Both the position numbers and the translations under genes were made by a program. The notes under the pieces are model-generated. The model saw only the letters and a program-made list of their open reading frames with translations. It had not been told where the DNA came from and did no database searches. Below, piece by piece: positions 28,837 to 38,420 of a stretch of 64,000 bases of DNA. Positions within the stretch are counted from its first letter, which is position 1, and the number at the start of each line of letters is the position of its first letter. Source of the DNA: Promicromonospora sp049532985 (GTDB taxonomy: Bacteria > Actinomycetota > Actinomycetes > Actinomycetales > Cellulomonadaceae); assembly GCF_049532985.1 (NCBI RefSeq), contig NZ_CP186693.1, positions 4,216,001 through 4,280,000 of the forward strand, in the 5' to 3' direction.

Positions 28837-29925
28837 TCACACCGCCCGGTCCGCCAGCACCTGGGCGAACTGCTCCAGGGACTCCTTCACCGGGCCGTCC
28901 GGCAGCGGCGCCAGCTCGGCGGCCGCCGCGCGCGCCCAGTGCACCGCGAGCTCCCGCGTCTCGGCGAGCACCGCGTGCGCCCGGAGCCGCTCCACGACGG
29001 CGGACAGCGCCTCGTCGGAGGACAGGTCGCCGTCGAGCGCGGCGAGCAGGTCCCGGTCCTCGTCGGTGGCCTCGTCGGACTCGACGCGCTGGCGCAGCAG
29101 CAGCACCGGCATGGTCGGCACGTGCTCGCGCAGGTCCGTCCCGGGCGTCTTGCCCGAGGTCGCGCCCGACGACGCGACGTCGAGCACGTCGTCGGCGAGC
29201 TGGAAGGCGACGCCCACCTTCTCGCCGTAGGCGCCCACGGCCTCCACGTGCTCGGCCGGTGCCCCCGCCATCATCGCGCCCAGCCGGGCCGACGCCGACA
29301 GCAGCGACGCCGTCTTGTCCGACAGGACCTGGAGGTAGTGCTCGACCCGGTCCGTGCCGTCGTCCGGGCCCATGGTCTCGTGGAGCTGGCCCAGGCACAT
29401 CCGCTCGAAGGTCCGGGACTGCAGGATCACCGCCTCCGGCCCGAGCTCCGCCACCCGGGCCGACGCCCGGGCGAACAGCATGTCGCCCACGAGGATCGCC
29501 ACCGAGTTGCCCCACACCATGTGCACCGCCGGGGCCCCGCGCCGCACGGGCGCGGAGTCCATGACGTCGTCGTGGTACAGCGAGGCCACCTGGGTCAGCT
29601 CCACGACCACCGCCGCGCCGACGACGCCGGGGGCGGCGCCGTCGCCGAGCTCCCCCGTCAGCAGGGTCAGCAGCGGCCGGAACCGCTTGCCGCCCGCGTC
29701 GATGAGGTGCCGGGAGGCGCCGTCGGCCAGCTTGTCCGCACTGGCGACGGCCTCCAGGAGCGCCTCGTCGACCACCGTGAGCCGGTCCGCGAGGCGCGAC
29801 GCCAGCTCGGGGTCGGTGATCGGCAGGCCGAGCGCGGTCGGGTCGGGCGGGTTCGACGAGGCGGCCGGAGGAGGCGTCGCGGGGGTGCCCGACGTCGTCT
29901 GGGGCGGCAGCGGTGCGGAGGTCAC
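28837..29925 (-). CDS. Long-chain polyprenyl diphosphate synthase (menaquinone side chain)
   Basis: 362 residues, with about 35 extra Pro/Thr-rich residues at the N-terminus. The first Asp-rich motif is DDVMD (119-123) and the second is DDVLD (245-249) followed by GKTPGTDL; GGKRFRP (about 79-85) is also present. These are hallmarks of all-trans prenyltransferases that condense isopentenyl diphosphate onto allylic diphosphates. No bulky aromatic pair blocks the pocket ahead of the first motif (VVELTQVASLYHDD), in line with a long product. The GTG start overlaps the nuoN stop by 4 bases, so it is the last gene of the complex I operon. Likely product: the hepta- to nonaprenyl tail of menaquinone; chain length is inference. 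Confidence 0.9.
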   Translation of the reverse strand: MTSAPLPPQTTSGTPATPPPAASSNPPDPTALGLPITDPELASRLADRLTVVDEALLEAVASADKLADGASRHLIDAGGKRFRPLLTLLTGELGDGAAPGVVGAAVVVELTQVASLYHDDVMDSAPVRRGAPAVHMVWGNSVAILVGDMLFARASARVAELGPEAVILQSRTFERMCLGQLHETMGPDDGTDRVEHYLQVLSDKTASLLSASARLGAMMAGAPAEHVEAVGAYGEKVGVAFQLADDVLDVASSGATSGKTPGTDLREHVPTMPVLLLRQRVESDEATDEDRDLLAALDGDLSSDEALSAVVERLRAHAVLAETRELAVHWARAAAAELAPLPDGPVKESLEQFAQVLADRAV

Positions 29926-31670
29926 GGCACGAACTTACTTGCCTGTTCCACCAGAGAGAGAACCGGGGACGGGAAGACGCCGAGAATCACCGTGGCGATC
30001 GCGCACACGGCGATGGCCACGGCGGCCGGTCCGCGGGACCGCACCACGGTCACCACGACGCGCTGCGCGGCCGTGACCTGCGGCGTGGCCAGTGTCGCGG
30101 TGGCGGCGCCACCCTGGGCCGGAGCCGGCGTCGCGACGTCCTCCGCGTCCGGCACCTGTTCGGGCACGGTCTCGTCGTCCGCCTTCTGGAACACCATGAC
30201 CACGAGCAGCCGTAGGTAGAACGCGACCGCGACCACCGACGCGAGCACGCCGAGCACCGCGAGCCACCACAGGCCACCCGTCGTCGCCCCGGTGAACGCG
30301 CCGAACTTGGCGATGAACCCGGCGGTCAGCGGGATGCCGGCCATGGACAGCAGGAACAGCGCGAACGCGGCGGTCAGCCACGGGGCCTTGCGACCCAGCC
30401 CGGCCCACTGCGCGATCTCCGTGGCCTCGCCCAGCACCACGCCGTCGTCCCCCACCGGGCCGTTCGCCTCGCCCGAGCCGGACGCGACCCGGCGCTCCCG
30501 CACCAGGGTGACCACGCCGAACGCGCCGATCGTGGCGATGCCGTAGGCCAGCAGGTAGAACAGCGTGGACGACTGCACCTGGGCGTTGAAGCCCGCGATG
30601 CCCACGAGCAGGAACCCGGCGTGCGCGATCGAGGAGTAGGCCAGCAGCCGCTTGACGTCGGACTGGACGGAACCGATCACGGTGCCGACCGCCATGGTCA
30701 GCACCGCGACCACGACGATGACCACCTGGAGCTGCCGCATCGTCTCCGGGTGCACCGCCTGCACCCCGATCGAGATGCGGTACAGCACCTCGACCAGCGC
30801 CGCGACCGCCGCCACCTTGGTGCAGGCCGCCATGAACCCGGTGATCGGCGTGGGCGCGCCCGTGTAGACGTCGGGCGTCCAGGCGTGGAACGGCACCGCA
30901 CCCACCTTGAACAGCAGGCCCACGACGACGAGCAGCACGCCGGCCACCAGCAGCCCGGTCATGCCCTCCAGGGGCAGGCCGCCCTGCTGCACCTGCTGGG
31001 CGATCTCCAGCAGGCGCACCGTGCCGGCGAACCCGTAGATCAGGGCGACGCCGAAGATGAACAGCGCCGAGGCGAACGCGCCCAGCAGGAAGTACTTCGC
31101 GGCGGCCTCCTGCGACAGGAGCCGACGCCGGCGCGCCGTGGCGCACAGCACGTACAGCGGCAGCGACAGCACCTCCAGGGCGATGAACATGACGATCAGG
31201 TCGTCCGTCGAGGCGAAGAGCATCATGCCGCCGGCCGCGAACAGCAGCAGCGGGTAGATCTCGGTCTGCTCCAGGCCCGAGCGCCGGGCCAGGTCCTCGT
31301 AGGAGGTGCCGGGCACGGCGGAGGCCGCGGGGGCGAAGGCGTCCTGCCCGCTGCTGGTGCGGTCGGCCACGACGAGCACGCCCAGGAACGCGAGCAGCAC
31401 GACGATGCCCTGCGCGCCGAGCGCGAACGGCGTGAGCGTCACGCTGCCGCCCACGACCTGCACGGGCTGCGCCACGATCTGGGGCCACAGCACCGCGACG
31501 AACGTGAAGCCGCCGGCCAGCGCGGCGAGCGTCAGCACGATCTGGGTCGAGCGGCGGGCCCGGGCGGGCACGAACGCCTCGACGAGCACGCCGACGATGC
31601 CCGCGCCGAGCACCACGATCAGCGGTGCGAGGGCGAGCCAGTCGATCTCGGGCGGCACGAAGGTGGTCAC
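29922..31670 (-). CDS. nuoN: NADH-quinone oxidoreductase subunit N
   Basis: 582 residues with about 14 membrane helices, an antiporter-like (Mrp-type) proton-pumping subunit. Family patterns include KVGAVPFHAWTPDVYTGAP with its conserved Lys, and LLAYSSIAHAGF. About 60 residues near the C-terminus (EVPDAEDVATPAPAQ type) form a charged, Ala/Pro-rich insertion before the last helices. Length otherwise suits actinobacterial NuoN. The GTG start overlaps nuoM by 4 bases. With NuoL and NuoM it forms the distal membrane arm of complex I. Confidence 0.96.
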   Translation of the reverse strand: MTTFVPPEIDWLALAPLIVVLGAGIVGVLVEAFVPARARRSTQIVLTLAALAGGFTFVAVLWPQIVAQPVQVVGGSVTLTPFALGAQGIVVLLAFLGVLVVADRTSSGQDAFAPAASAVPGTSYEDLARRSGLEQTEIYPLLLFAAGGMMLFASTDDLIVMFIALEVLSLPLYVLCATARRRRLLSQEAAAKYFLLGAFASALFIFGVALIYGFAGTVRLLEIAQQVQQGGLPLEGMTGLLVAGVLLVVVGLLFKVGAVPFHAWTPDVYTGAPTPITGFMAACTKVAAVAALVEVLYRISIGVQAVHPETMRQLQVVIVVVAVLTMAVGTVIGSVQSDVKRLLAYSSIAHAGFLLVGIAGFNAQVQSSTLFYLLAYGIATIGAFGVVTLVRERRVASGSGEANGPVGDDGVVLGEATEIAQWAGLGRKAPWLTAAFALFLLSMAGIPLTAGFIAKFGAFTGATTGGLWWLAVLGVLASVVAVAFYLRLLVVMVFQKADDETVPEQVPDAEDVATPAPAQGGAATATLATPQVTAAQRVVVTVVRSRGPAAVAIAVCAIATVILGVFPSPVLSLVEQASKFVP

Positions 31671-33250
31671 TTGTCGCTCCCCGTCTGCGCGGCGGCGTCC
31701 GCCGGTTCGTCGACCGCCGTGACGGCCACCGACTGCTCGGCGGGCGCGTCCACGTAGGTCAGGGCAAGGCTCGGCACCAGGCCGAGCACCAGGAGGCCGG
31801 CCACGAGCGGTGCCGCGACGACGCGCTCACGCACCCGCAGGTCGGGCAGGGCTTCCAGCCCTGCGGCCGGCTTTCCCGTGAAGATCTTCTGGTAGGTCAG
31901 CAGCACGTAGACCGCCGCGAGCACCACGCCGGGGATCGCCACGACGGCCCAGGCCGCCGAGCCGGCGGGCGTACCGCCGAACGCGCCGATCAGCACCATG
32001 ATCTCGCTGACGAAGGTGGCCAGGCCGGGCAGCGAGAGCGTCGCCAGACCCGCCACGAGGAACGTGCCGGCGAGCACCGGGGTGACCGACCGCAGCCCGC
32101 TGTAGGCCGAGATCTTCTGCGACTTCTCCGGGTGCCGGGACACGAGGAACCCGGCCACCAGGAAGAGCGCGCCGGTGGCCAGGCCGTGGTTGAGCATCAT
32201 GAAGCTCGACCCGGCGGTACCCAGCTCCGTGAACGTGAAGATGCCCAGGATGATGAAGCCGAAGTGGCTCACCGAGGTCCAGCCGACGAGCCGCAGCAGG
32301 TCGGTCTGCATGATCGCCATGATCGCGCCGTACAGCACCGAGATCACCGCGAGGGCGATGACGAACGGCGCCGCCCAGCGGGACGCCTCCGGGAACAGCG
32401 GGAGGCACAGGGTCAGCATCCCGAAGGTGCCCACCTTGTCCAGCACGCAGATCAGCAGGGTGGACGTGCCGGGGGTGGCGTTCCCCGCGACGTCGGGCAG
32501 CCAGCTGTGCACCGGGACCATGGGGGCCTTGATCGCGAAGGCGATGAAGAACCCGACGAACATCAGCCGCTCGGCGGTGGTGCCCAGGTCCACGGCGACG
32601 AGCTCGTCCACGAGGAACGCCCGGCTCGGGTCCACGCCGGCACCGACCGCGAGGAAGTACAGCGCGATCACCGCGGCCAGCATGATCAGGCCGCCGCCGA
32701 GGCTGAACATCAGGAACTTCACGGCCGCCCTGCGCCGGCCCGCACCCTGGCCGAACCCGCCGATCAGGAAGTACGCCGGGATCAGCATGGCCTCGAACAG
32801 CACGTAGAACAGGAACACGTCCCGGGCGGCGAACACCGCCACCATGAACGCCTGGAGCAGCAGCACGAGGCCGACGAAGCGACGCAGGCGCACCTCGTCG
32901 CGCCCCTGCTCCCGCCAGGCGGCCAGCAGCACCAGCGGCACCAGCACCACGGCCAGCGCCACGAGCAGCAGGCCGACGCCGTCGACGGCCACCGCGTAGG
33001 AGACGCCGATCTGACCGATCCACGGGTGGGTCTCGGCGAGCTGGTGCTCGGCCGACGCGCCCGTGTCGAACGCGAGGAACGCGCCGACGAGCAGGACCAC
33101 CTCGACCAGCGAGAACAGCAGCGCGAGCGGCCGGGCGAGGCCCACCCCGGAGCCCGCGGGCCCGGTGCGCCGTCGCACCAGGCCGCTCAGGCCCACGACG
33201 GCGGCGCCGACCAGCGGCCATGCGATGAGCACGGTCAGCCAGGGAAACAT
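31667..33250 (-). CDS. nuoM: NADH-quinone oxidoreductase subunit M
   Basis: 527 residues from the ATG at 33250, which has GGAGGAGA upstream; a longer frame to 33391 has no support. It has about 14 helices. Diagnostic stretches are AIKAPMVPVHSWLPDVAGNA (conserved Lys and His of the proton channel), LLICVLDKVGTFG and LVGWTSVSHFGFI. It ends with a short hydrophilic tail. This is an antiporter-like proton channel subunit of the complex I membrane arm. An 11-base gap separates it from nuoL, and it overlaps nuoN. Confidence 0.96.
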   Translation of the reverse strand: MFPWLTVLIAWPLVGAAVVGLSGLVRRRTGPAGSGVGLARPLALLFSLVEVVLLVGAFLAFDTGASAEHQLAETHPWIGQIGVSYAVAVDGVGLLLVALAVVLVPLVLLAAWREQGRDEVRLRRFVGLVLLLQAFMVAVFAARDVFLFYVLFEAMLIPAYFLIGGFGQGAGRRRAAVKFLMFSLGGGLIMLAAVIALYFLAVGAGVDPSRAFLVDELVAVDLGTTAERLMFVGFFIAFAIKAPMVPVHSWLPDVAGNATPGTSTLLICVLDKVGTFGMLTLCLPLFPEASRWAAPFVIALAVISVLYGAIMAIMQTDLLRLVGWTSVSHFGFIILGIFTFTELGTAGSSFMMLNHGLATGALFLVAGFLVSRHPEKSQKISAYSGLRSVTPVLAGTFLVAGLATLSLPGLATFVSEIMVLIGAFGGTPAGSAAWAVVAIPGVVLAAVYVLLTYQKIFTGKPAAGLEALPDLRVRERVVAAPLVAGLLVLGLVPSLALTYVDAPAEQSVAVTAVDEPADAAAQTGSDK

Positions 33251-33261
33251 CTCTCCTCCGA

Positions 33262-35190
33262 TCACTGGGCACCGCCCAGGCCAGCCACGAGCCACGCAAC
33301 GGCGGCGATCACGAGGACACCGCCCGCCATGCCCGCGGCGTACGAGCGGACGTACCCGGTCTGCGCCTTGCGGAACACCGCGCCGAACCACGAGACGGCC
33401 AGGGGCAGCACGCCCCAGCCGCGGTCGACCACGTCACGGTCACCGACCTGGACCAGGCGGGCCACACCGTGCGCCGGCAGCACCACGAGGGTCTCGTTGG
33501 CGGCGTCCTGGTAGAGGTCCCGGCGGGCGGCCCGGGTGAGGAAGGAGCCGCGCGGCGCCTCCTCGGGAACGAGCTGCACCGCGTACATGCGGAACGCGAG
33601 CAGGGCGCCGAGGACCACGACGACCAGCGTGGTCGTGATGATCACGGGGACCGGGAGCACCGGCTCGTGGTGCTCGGCGTGCCCGACCACCGGCTCCAGC
33701 CAGGTGGTGAACGTGCCGCCGATGCCGAGCACGAGACCGAGCGCGGCGGAGCCGACGCCGAGGAACACCAGCGGCCACCACATGAGCGGCGAGCCCTCGT
33801 GGGGGTGCTGGTTCTCGGTCCAGCGCGGACGCCGTCCGCCGAACGTCATGAAGAACAGGCGGGTCATGTAGAACGCGGTGATCGCTGCGCCGAGCACCGC
33901 CACCGAGCCGAACACCCAGGCCCGCCACGGCTGCCCCTCGACCGGGATGAACGCGGCCTCGATGATCCCGTCCTTGCTCCAGAAGCCGGAGAACGGCGGG
34001 ATGCCGAGGATCGCGAGCCAGCCCAGGCCCATCGTGATCCACGTGATGGGCAGGAACCGCGAGAGCCCGCCGAACCGGCGCATGTCGGTCTGGTCGCCCA
34101 TCGCGTGCATCACCGAGCCGGCGCCGAGGAACAGCCCCGCCTTGAAGAAGCCGTGCGTGAGCAGGTGGAAGATGGCGAACGCGTACCCGGCCGGGCCGAG
34201 GCCCGCGGCGAGCATCATGTAGCCGATCTGCGACATGGTGGAGGCGGCCAGCGCCTTCTTGATGTCGTCCTTCGCGGTACCGACCACGGCACCGAACAGC
34301 AGGGTCACCGCACCCACGATGACGACGACGAGCTGCGCCGTCGGGGCCGCCTCCAGGATGGGGCCGGAGCGCACCATGAGGTAGACGCCCGCGGTGACCA
34401 TGGTGGCGGCGTGGATGAGCGCGGACACCGGCGTCGGGCCGGCCATCGCGTCGCCGAGCCAGGCCTGGAGGGGGAACTGCGCCGACTTGCCGCACGCGGC
34501 GAGCAGCAGGCACAGGCCGACGGCGGTCGCGGTGGCCTCGGAGAGCCCGCCCGCGGCCGGGAGCACGTCGGCGAAGCTCACGCTGCCCACCGTCGCGAAC
34601 AGGATGGCCATCGCGGCGATGAGCCCCATGTCCCCGATACGGTTCATGACGAACGCCTTCTTGGCCGCCACCGCGTTCTCGCGGGCCGACGGCCGGCCCG
34701 TGTCCCAGAACCCGATGAGCAGGTAGGACGCGACGCCCACCCCCTCCCAGCCCACGAAGAGCAGCAGGTAGGAGTCGGCCAGGACCAGCGTCAGCATGGC
34801 CGCGACGAAGAGGTTCAGGTAGGCGAAGAACCGGCGCCGGTCGACGTCGTGGTCCATGTACGCCACGGAGTACACGTGGATGAGCGTGCCCACGAAGGTC
34901 ACGAGCACCACGAACGTCATGGACAGGGGGTCCAGCCGGAGGCCGAGGTCCACGTCCAGCCCGCCCGCGGACAGCCACGTCCCCAGGCTGTGGTCGATCG
35001 CGCGCTCCTCGGGCGGCACGCCGATCATGCGGAACATCAGGACGAAGCCGACCACCGCGGAGGCGGCCGAGGCCAGCACGCCGAGCCAGTGGCCCCAGCG
35101 GTCGGTGGCCCTGCCGCCCAGCAGCAGCACTGCCGCACCGATCAGCGGGAAGCCGACCAGCCAGGGGGCGAGCCCGATCACGTCGTTCAC
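33262..35190 (-). CDS. nuoL: NADH-quinone oxidoreductase subunit L
   Basis: 642 residues, with a GTG start at 35190. The N-terminal antiporter fold (about 14 helices) includes LLFVGWEGVGVASYLLIGFW, KKAFVMNRIGD, QFPLQAWLGDAMAGPTPVSA and LLTHGFFKAGLFLGAGSV. The C-terminal part holds the long lateral helix that braces the other antiporter subunits, and a final membrane helix. This is the most distal proton-pumping subunit. Only 3 bases separate it from nuoK. Nothing unusual is seen. Confidence 0.97.
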   Translation of the reverse strand: MNDVIGLAPWLVGFPLIGAAVLLLGGRATDRWGHWLGVLASAASAVVGFVLMFRMIGVPPEERAIDHSLGTWLSAGGLDVDLGLRLDPLSMTFVVLVTFVGTLIHVYSVAYMDHDVDRRRFFAYLNLFVAAMLTLVLADSYLLLFVGWEGVGVASYLLIGFWDTGRPSARENAVAAKKAFVMNRIGDMGLIAAMAILFATVGSVSFADVLPAAGGLSEATATAVGLCLLLAACGKSAQFPLQAWLGDAMAGPTPVSALIHAATMVTAGVYLMVRSGPILEAAPTAQLVVVIVGAVTLLFGAVVGTAKDDIKKALAASTMSQIGYMMLAAGLGPAGYAFAIFHLLTHGFFKAGLFLGAGSVMHAMGDQTDMRRFGGLSRFLPITWITMGLGWLAILGIPPFSGFWSKDGIIEAAFIPVEGQPWRAWVFGSVAVLGAAITAFYMTRLFFMTFGGRRPRWTENQHPHEGSPLMWWPLVFLGVGSAALGLVLGIGGTFTTWLEPVVGHAEHHEPVLPVPVIITTTLVVVVLGALLAFRMYAVQLVPEEAPRGSFLTRAARRDLYQDAANETLVVLPAHGVARLVQVGDRDVVDRGWGVLPLAVSWFGAVFRKAQTGYVRSYAAGMAGGVLVIAAVAWLVAGLGGAQ

Positions 35191-35193
35191 GTC

Positions 35194-35493
35194 TCAGCCC
35201 TTCAGGAGGTTGACGTCGTCGACCGAGGCCGAACGGCGGGTACGGAAGATCGTCACGATGATGGCCAGGCCCACGACGACCTCGGCGGCGGCGACGACCA
35301 TGACGAAGAACGCGAGCACCTGACCGGTCAGGTCGCCGTGCAGCCGGGCGAAGGTGACGAAGGCGAGGTTGGTGGCGTTGAGCATGAGCTCGACGCCCAT
35401 GAACACCACGATCGCGTTGCGGCGCAGCAGCACCGTCGTCGCCCCGATGGCGAACAGCACGGCGGCCAGGACCACGTAGTTGGTGATGTCCAT
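35194..35493 (-). CDS. nuoK: NADH-quinone oxidoreductase subunit K
   Basis: 99 residues, three membrane helices, normal length. GVELMLNATNL carries the conserved membrane Glu of the first channel-linked helix, and MVVAAAEVVVGLAI carries the second. The ATG at 35493 shares one base with the nuoJ stop. This fixes the start, although the frame stays open much further upstream. It is a small membrane subunit in the E-channel region of complex I. Confidence 0.97.
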   Translation of the reverse strand: MDITNYVVLAAVLFAIGATTVLLRRNAIVVFMGVELMLNATNLAFVTFARLHGDLTGQVLAFFVMVVAAAEVVVGLAIIVTIFRTRRSASVDDVNLLKG

Positions 35494-36308
35494 CAGGCCT
35501 CCTCCTCGGCGTCCGACGCGTCGCGAGCCCCGGCGGCCTGCGCCTCGACCAGCGCGACCGCGGTGTGCGGAGCGGGCCGCTCCTGGCCGCGGATCCGCAG
35601 CACGCGCGACACCGACTGCGGCACCTGCTCGCCGTCGGGGCCCAGCGCGGGCGTGTCCATCGCGTTCGACCGGGCGTACACGCCGGGCGACGGCAGCGGC
35701 GTGAGCGTGACGCCGTCGGGCAGCGCCTTGACGCGCGCCTCCGCGACCGTCCGCTGGTTCTGCTTGGGGGTGAGCCGGCGGCGGTGCGTGAGCACGAGCG
35801 CGCCGACGGCCGCCGTCACCAGCAGCACGCCCACGGCCTCCATGGCCAGCACGTAGTCGCCGAACAGCACGCGGGCCAGGGCCTGCGGGTTGGCGACGCC
35901 GCCCGGGTCGCCGCCGGCCAGGCCGACGGCGGGCGGGAACGCGGCCCGACCCACGACGCCGGCCAGCACCAGCGCCAGCCCGAGGCCGATGAGCAGGCCG
36001 ATCCAGCGCTGCCCGCGGATGGTCTCGGTGAGCGAGTCCGACGCGTCGACGCCCACGAGCATCAGCACGAACAGGAACAGCATCATCACGGCGCCGGTGT
36101 ACACGACCACCTGCACGACGCCGAGGAACGGCGCCTCCTGCGCGATGTACAGGATGGCCATGCTGACCATGACGAACACCAGGCACATCGCGGCGTGCAC
36201 GGCACGCCGCACGAACAGCAGGCCGAGCGCGGCGAGCACCATGAGCGGGGCGATCACCCAGAACAGGACGGTCTCGCCGCCCGAGATCTCCAGGCCGGCG
36301 GGGGTCAT
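35493..36308 (-). CDS. nuoJ: NADH-quinone oxidoreductase subunit J
   Basis: 271 residues. Five membrane helices occupy the first 170 residues; TGAVMMLFLFVLMLVG is the family's helix with the pi-bulge motif. A hydrophilic tail of about 100 residues follows (KQNQRTVAEARVKALP onward) that shorter NuoJ proteins lack. Tails of this kind are common in actinobacteria, so I do not read it as a fusion. The ATG overlaps the nuoI stop by 4 bases. Confidence 0.96.
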   Translation of the reverse strand: MTPAGLEISGGETVLFWVIAPLMVLAALGLLFVRRAVHAAMCLVFVMVSMAILYIAQEAPFLGVVQVVVYTGAVMMLFLFVLMLVGVDASDSLTETIRGQRWIGLLIGLGLALVLAGVVGRAAFPPAVGLAGGDPGGVANPQALARVLFGDYVLAMEAVGVLLVTAAVGALVLTHRRRLTPKQNQRTVAEARVKALPDGVTLTPLPSPGVYARSNAMDTPALGPDGEQVPQSVSRVLRIRGQERPAPHTAVALVEAQAAGARDASDAEEEA

Positions 36309-37129
36309 GCCGTCACCTCCGTGCGGCCGTCCGGCCGGGCGTCGCTCGCCAGCACCCGCACCGAGCCGACGGCGGCGGCGCCCGCGGACCGCTCGGCGGC
36401 ACCCGGACCCTCGTCCGGACGCAGCTCGTGCTGGCGCGGCGTCGGCGCGGGAGCCGTGCCCGAGACCACGGCCTCGGCGGCGTCCAGCGTCTCGTCGTCC
36501 GGCCGCTGCTCGCGGACCCAGGCGACCTGCGCCGCCGTCGGACCGAGCACGTCACCGCTGTAGTAGTCGGTGTCCGTGGTGCCCTCGACCATGGGGTGCG
36601 GCGCCGCGAGCATGCCCTCGGACAGCGGGGCCAGCAGGTCCTGCTTCTCGTAGATCATGCCCGCCCGGGTCTTGCCGGCCAGCTCGAAGTCGTTCGTCAT
36701 GGTGAGCGCCCGCGTGGGGCACGCCTCGATGCACAGCCCGCAGAAGATGCAGCGCAGGTAGTTGATCTGGTAGACGCGCCCGTACCGCTCGCCGGGGCTC
36801 ATGTGGGCCCCGCCGGAGTCGTCGGCCTTGACCTGCCGGCCCTCGTTCTCGGGCAGGTCCGCGTTGGAGGCACCTTCCACGTAGATCGCGTCCGCCGGGC
36901 ACGCCCACGCGCACAGCTCGCAGCCGATGCACTTCTCCAGCCCGTCGGCGTACCGGTTGAGCTGGTGACGGCCGTGGAACCGGCGCTGGGTCGGCTCCTT
37001 CTTGCGCGGGTACTGCTCCGTGACCGTGGGCCTGAACATCGAAGACAGCGTCACGCCGAAGCCCGCGACGGGAGCGAAGATCTCCGCGATGGGCCCCGGC
37101 TGGGGCCGCAGAGGCTGGTAGTCACTCAC
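36305..37129 (-). CDS. nuoI: NADH-quinone oxidoreductase subunit I (two 4Fe-4S clusters)
   Basis: 274 residues with a GTG start at 37129. Two ferredoxin-type motifs are complete: CIGCELCAWACP (C67, C70, C73, C77) and CIFCGLCIEACP (C127, C130, C133, C137). They hold clusters N6a and N6b that pass electrons towards NuoB. The N-terminus forms the amphipathic helix lying on the membrane. The C-terminal 100 residues are an Ala/Glu-rich extension seen in actinobacterial homologues. It overlaps nuoH by 8 bases. Confidence 0.97.
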   Translation of the reverse strand: MSDYQPLRPQPGPIAEIFAPVAGFGVTLSSMFRPTVTEQYPRKKEPTQRRFHGRHQLNRYADGLEKCIGCELCAWACPADAIYVEGASNADLPENEGRQVKADDSGGAHMSPGERYGRVYQINYLRCIFCGLCIEACPTRALTMTNDFELAGKTRAGMIYEKQDLLAPLSEGMLAAPHPMVEGTTDTDYYSGDVLGPTAAQVAWVREQRPDDETLDAAEAVVSGTAPAPTPRQHELRPDEGPGAAERSAGAAAVGSVRVLASDARPDGRTEVTA

Positions 37130-38420
37130 CGTGGACCTCCTTTCCGAACCGCTTGGACGGGGGCAGCTTCTCGCCGGGCAGCGGGGGCACCGGGAAGCCG
37201 CCGGCGAACGCGTCGACGGTCTCCTTCTCGGCGTCGGCCGCGGGGGGCGCCTGCTTCTTCTCGGGCCAGAACCACATGACGGCGACGAAGACGACGGCGG
37301 CCCCGACGATCACCGGGATGAACTGCTGGTAGGTGACGCCCTGCACGCGCTGCAGCCACTGCACGACGGCGAGCACGACCACCCAGGCCAGCGCGACCGG
37401 GATGAGCACCTTCCAGCCGAACACCATGAACTGGTCGTAGCGCAGGCGCAGCAGCGTGCCGCGCACCCACACGAAGACGAACATGACGGCCCAGAGCTTC
37501 ACGAGGAACCAGATGATCGGCAGCCAGCCCTCGTTGAGGGCGCCGCCCAGGAACCCGTCGGGCACCGGTGCCCGCCAGCCGCCCAGGAAGAGCGTCACGC
37601 AGACGGCCGAGACGTTGAGCATGTTGATGTACTCCGCCAGGAAGAACCAGGCGAACTTCATCGACGAGTACTCGGTCATGTAGCCGGAGACCAGCTCGCC
37701 CTCGGCCTCGGGGAGGTCGAACGGCAGGCGGTTGGTCTCGCCGATCATCGAGATCACGTAGATCACGAAGGCCGGCGCCAGCGGGATGAACCACCAGATC
37801 TGCGTCTGGCTGGACACGATCTGCGACGTCGACATCGACCCCGCCATGATGAACACGCTGACCAGCGACAGGCCCATGGCGAGCTCGTAGCTGATCACCT
37901 GCGCCGTCGAGCGGACCGAGCCGAGCAGCGGGTAGGTGGAGCCCGAGGCCCAGCCGCCCAGCACGATGCCGTACACGCCGAGCGACGCGGCGGCCAGGAT
38001 GTACAGGACCGCCACCGGGAAGTCCGTGAGCTGGGCCGGGGTGGTCCAGTCCGTCCAGGGGAACGGCAGGCTGGGCCCGAACGGGATGACGGCGAAGACG
38101 AGCAGCGAGCAGAACACCGAGATCATCGGCGCCAGCAGGTACACGAACCGGTCGGCCCGCGTGACCGTCATGTCCTCCTTGAGCAGGAGCTTCATGGCGT
38201 CCGCGAGCGACTGGAGCAGGCCGAAGGGACCGTGCCAGTTGGGGCCCGGCCGCACCTGCATGCGGGCCACGACCTTGCGCTCGAACCAGATCGCGAAGAG
38301 CACGCTGGTCAGCAGGAAGACCACGATCAGCACGGCCTTCACGATCGAGGCCCAGATGGTCTCCTGCGAGAAGTCGGCGGCGACGCCGGGCGCCGCGGCG
38401 GCGACGACAAGGGGGCTCAT
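37122..38420 (-). CDS. nuoH: NADH-quinone oxidoreductase subunit H
   Basis: 432 residues, about eight helices. Quinone-site signatures are KVVARMQVRPGPNWHGPFG near the N-terminus and the Glu/Asp-rich loop NRLPFDLPEAEGELVSGYM. A hydrophilic C-terminal tail of about 60 residues (EKKQAPPAADAEKET and onward) is typical of actinobacteria. It joins the peripheral and membrane arms and forms part of the menaquinone-binding chamber. The ATG overlaps the nuoG stop by 4 bases. Confidence 0.97.
   Translation of the reverse strand: MSPLVVAAAAPGVAADFSQETIWASIVKAVLIVVFLLTSVLFAIWFERKVVARMQVRPGPNWHGPFGLLQSLADAMKLLLKEDMTVTRADRFVYLLAPMISVFCSLLVFAVIPFGPSLPFPWTDWTTPAQLTDFPVAVLYILAAASLGVYGIVLGGWASGSTYPLLGSVRSTAQVISYELAMGLSLVSVFIMAGSMSTSQIVSSQTQIWWFIPLAPAFVIYVISMIGETNRLPFDLPEAEGELVSGYMTEYSSMKFAWFFLAEYINMLNVSAVCVTLFLGGWRAPVPDGFLGGALNEGWLPIIWFLVKLWAVMFVFVWVRGTLLRLRYDQFMVFGWKVLIPVALAWVVVLAVVQWLQRVQGVTYQQFIPVIVGAAVVFVAVMWFWPEKKQAPPAADAEKETVDAFAGGFPVPPLPGEKLPPSKRFGKEVHGE

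Noticed and set aside
33251..33391. Longer nuoM start at 33391
   Set aside because: The added 47 residues are Arg-rich and unrelated to NuoM. They would overlap nuoL, and the ATG at 33250 has a strong ribosome site.
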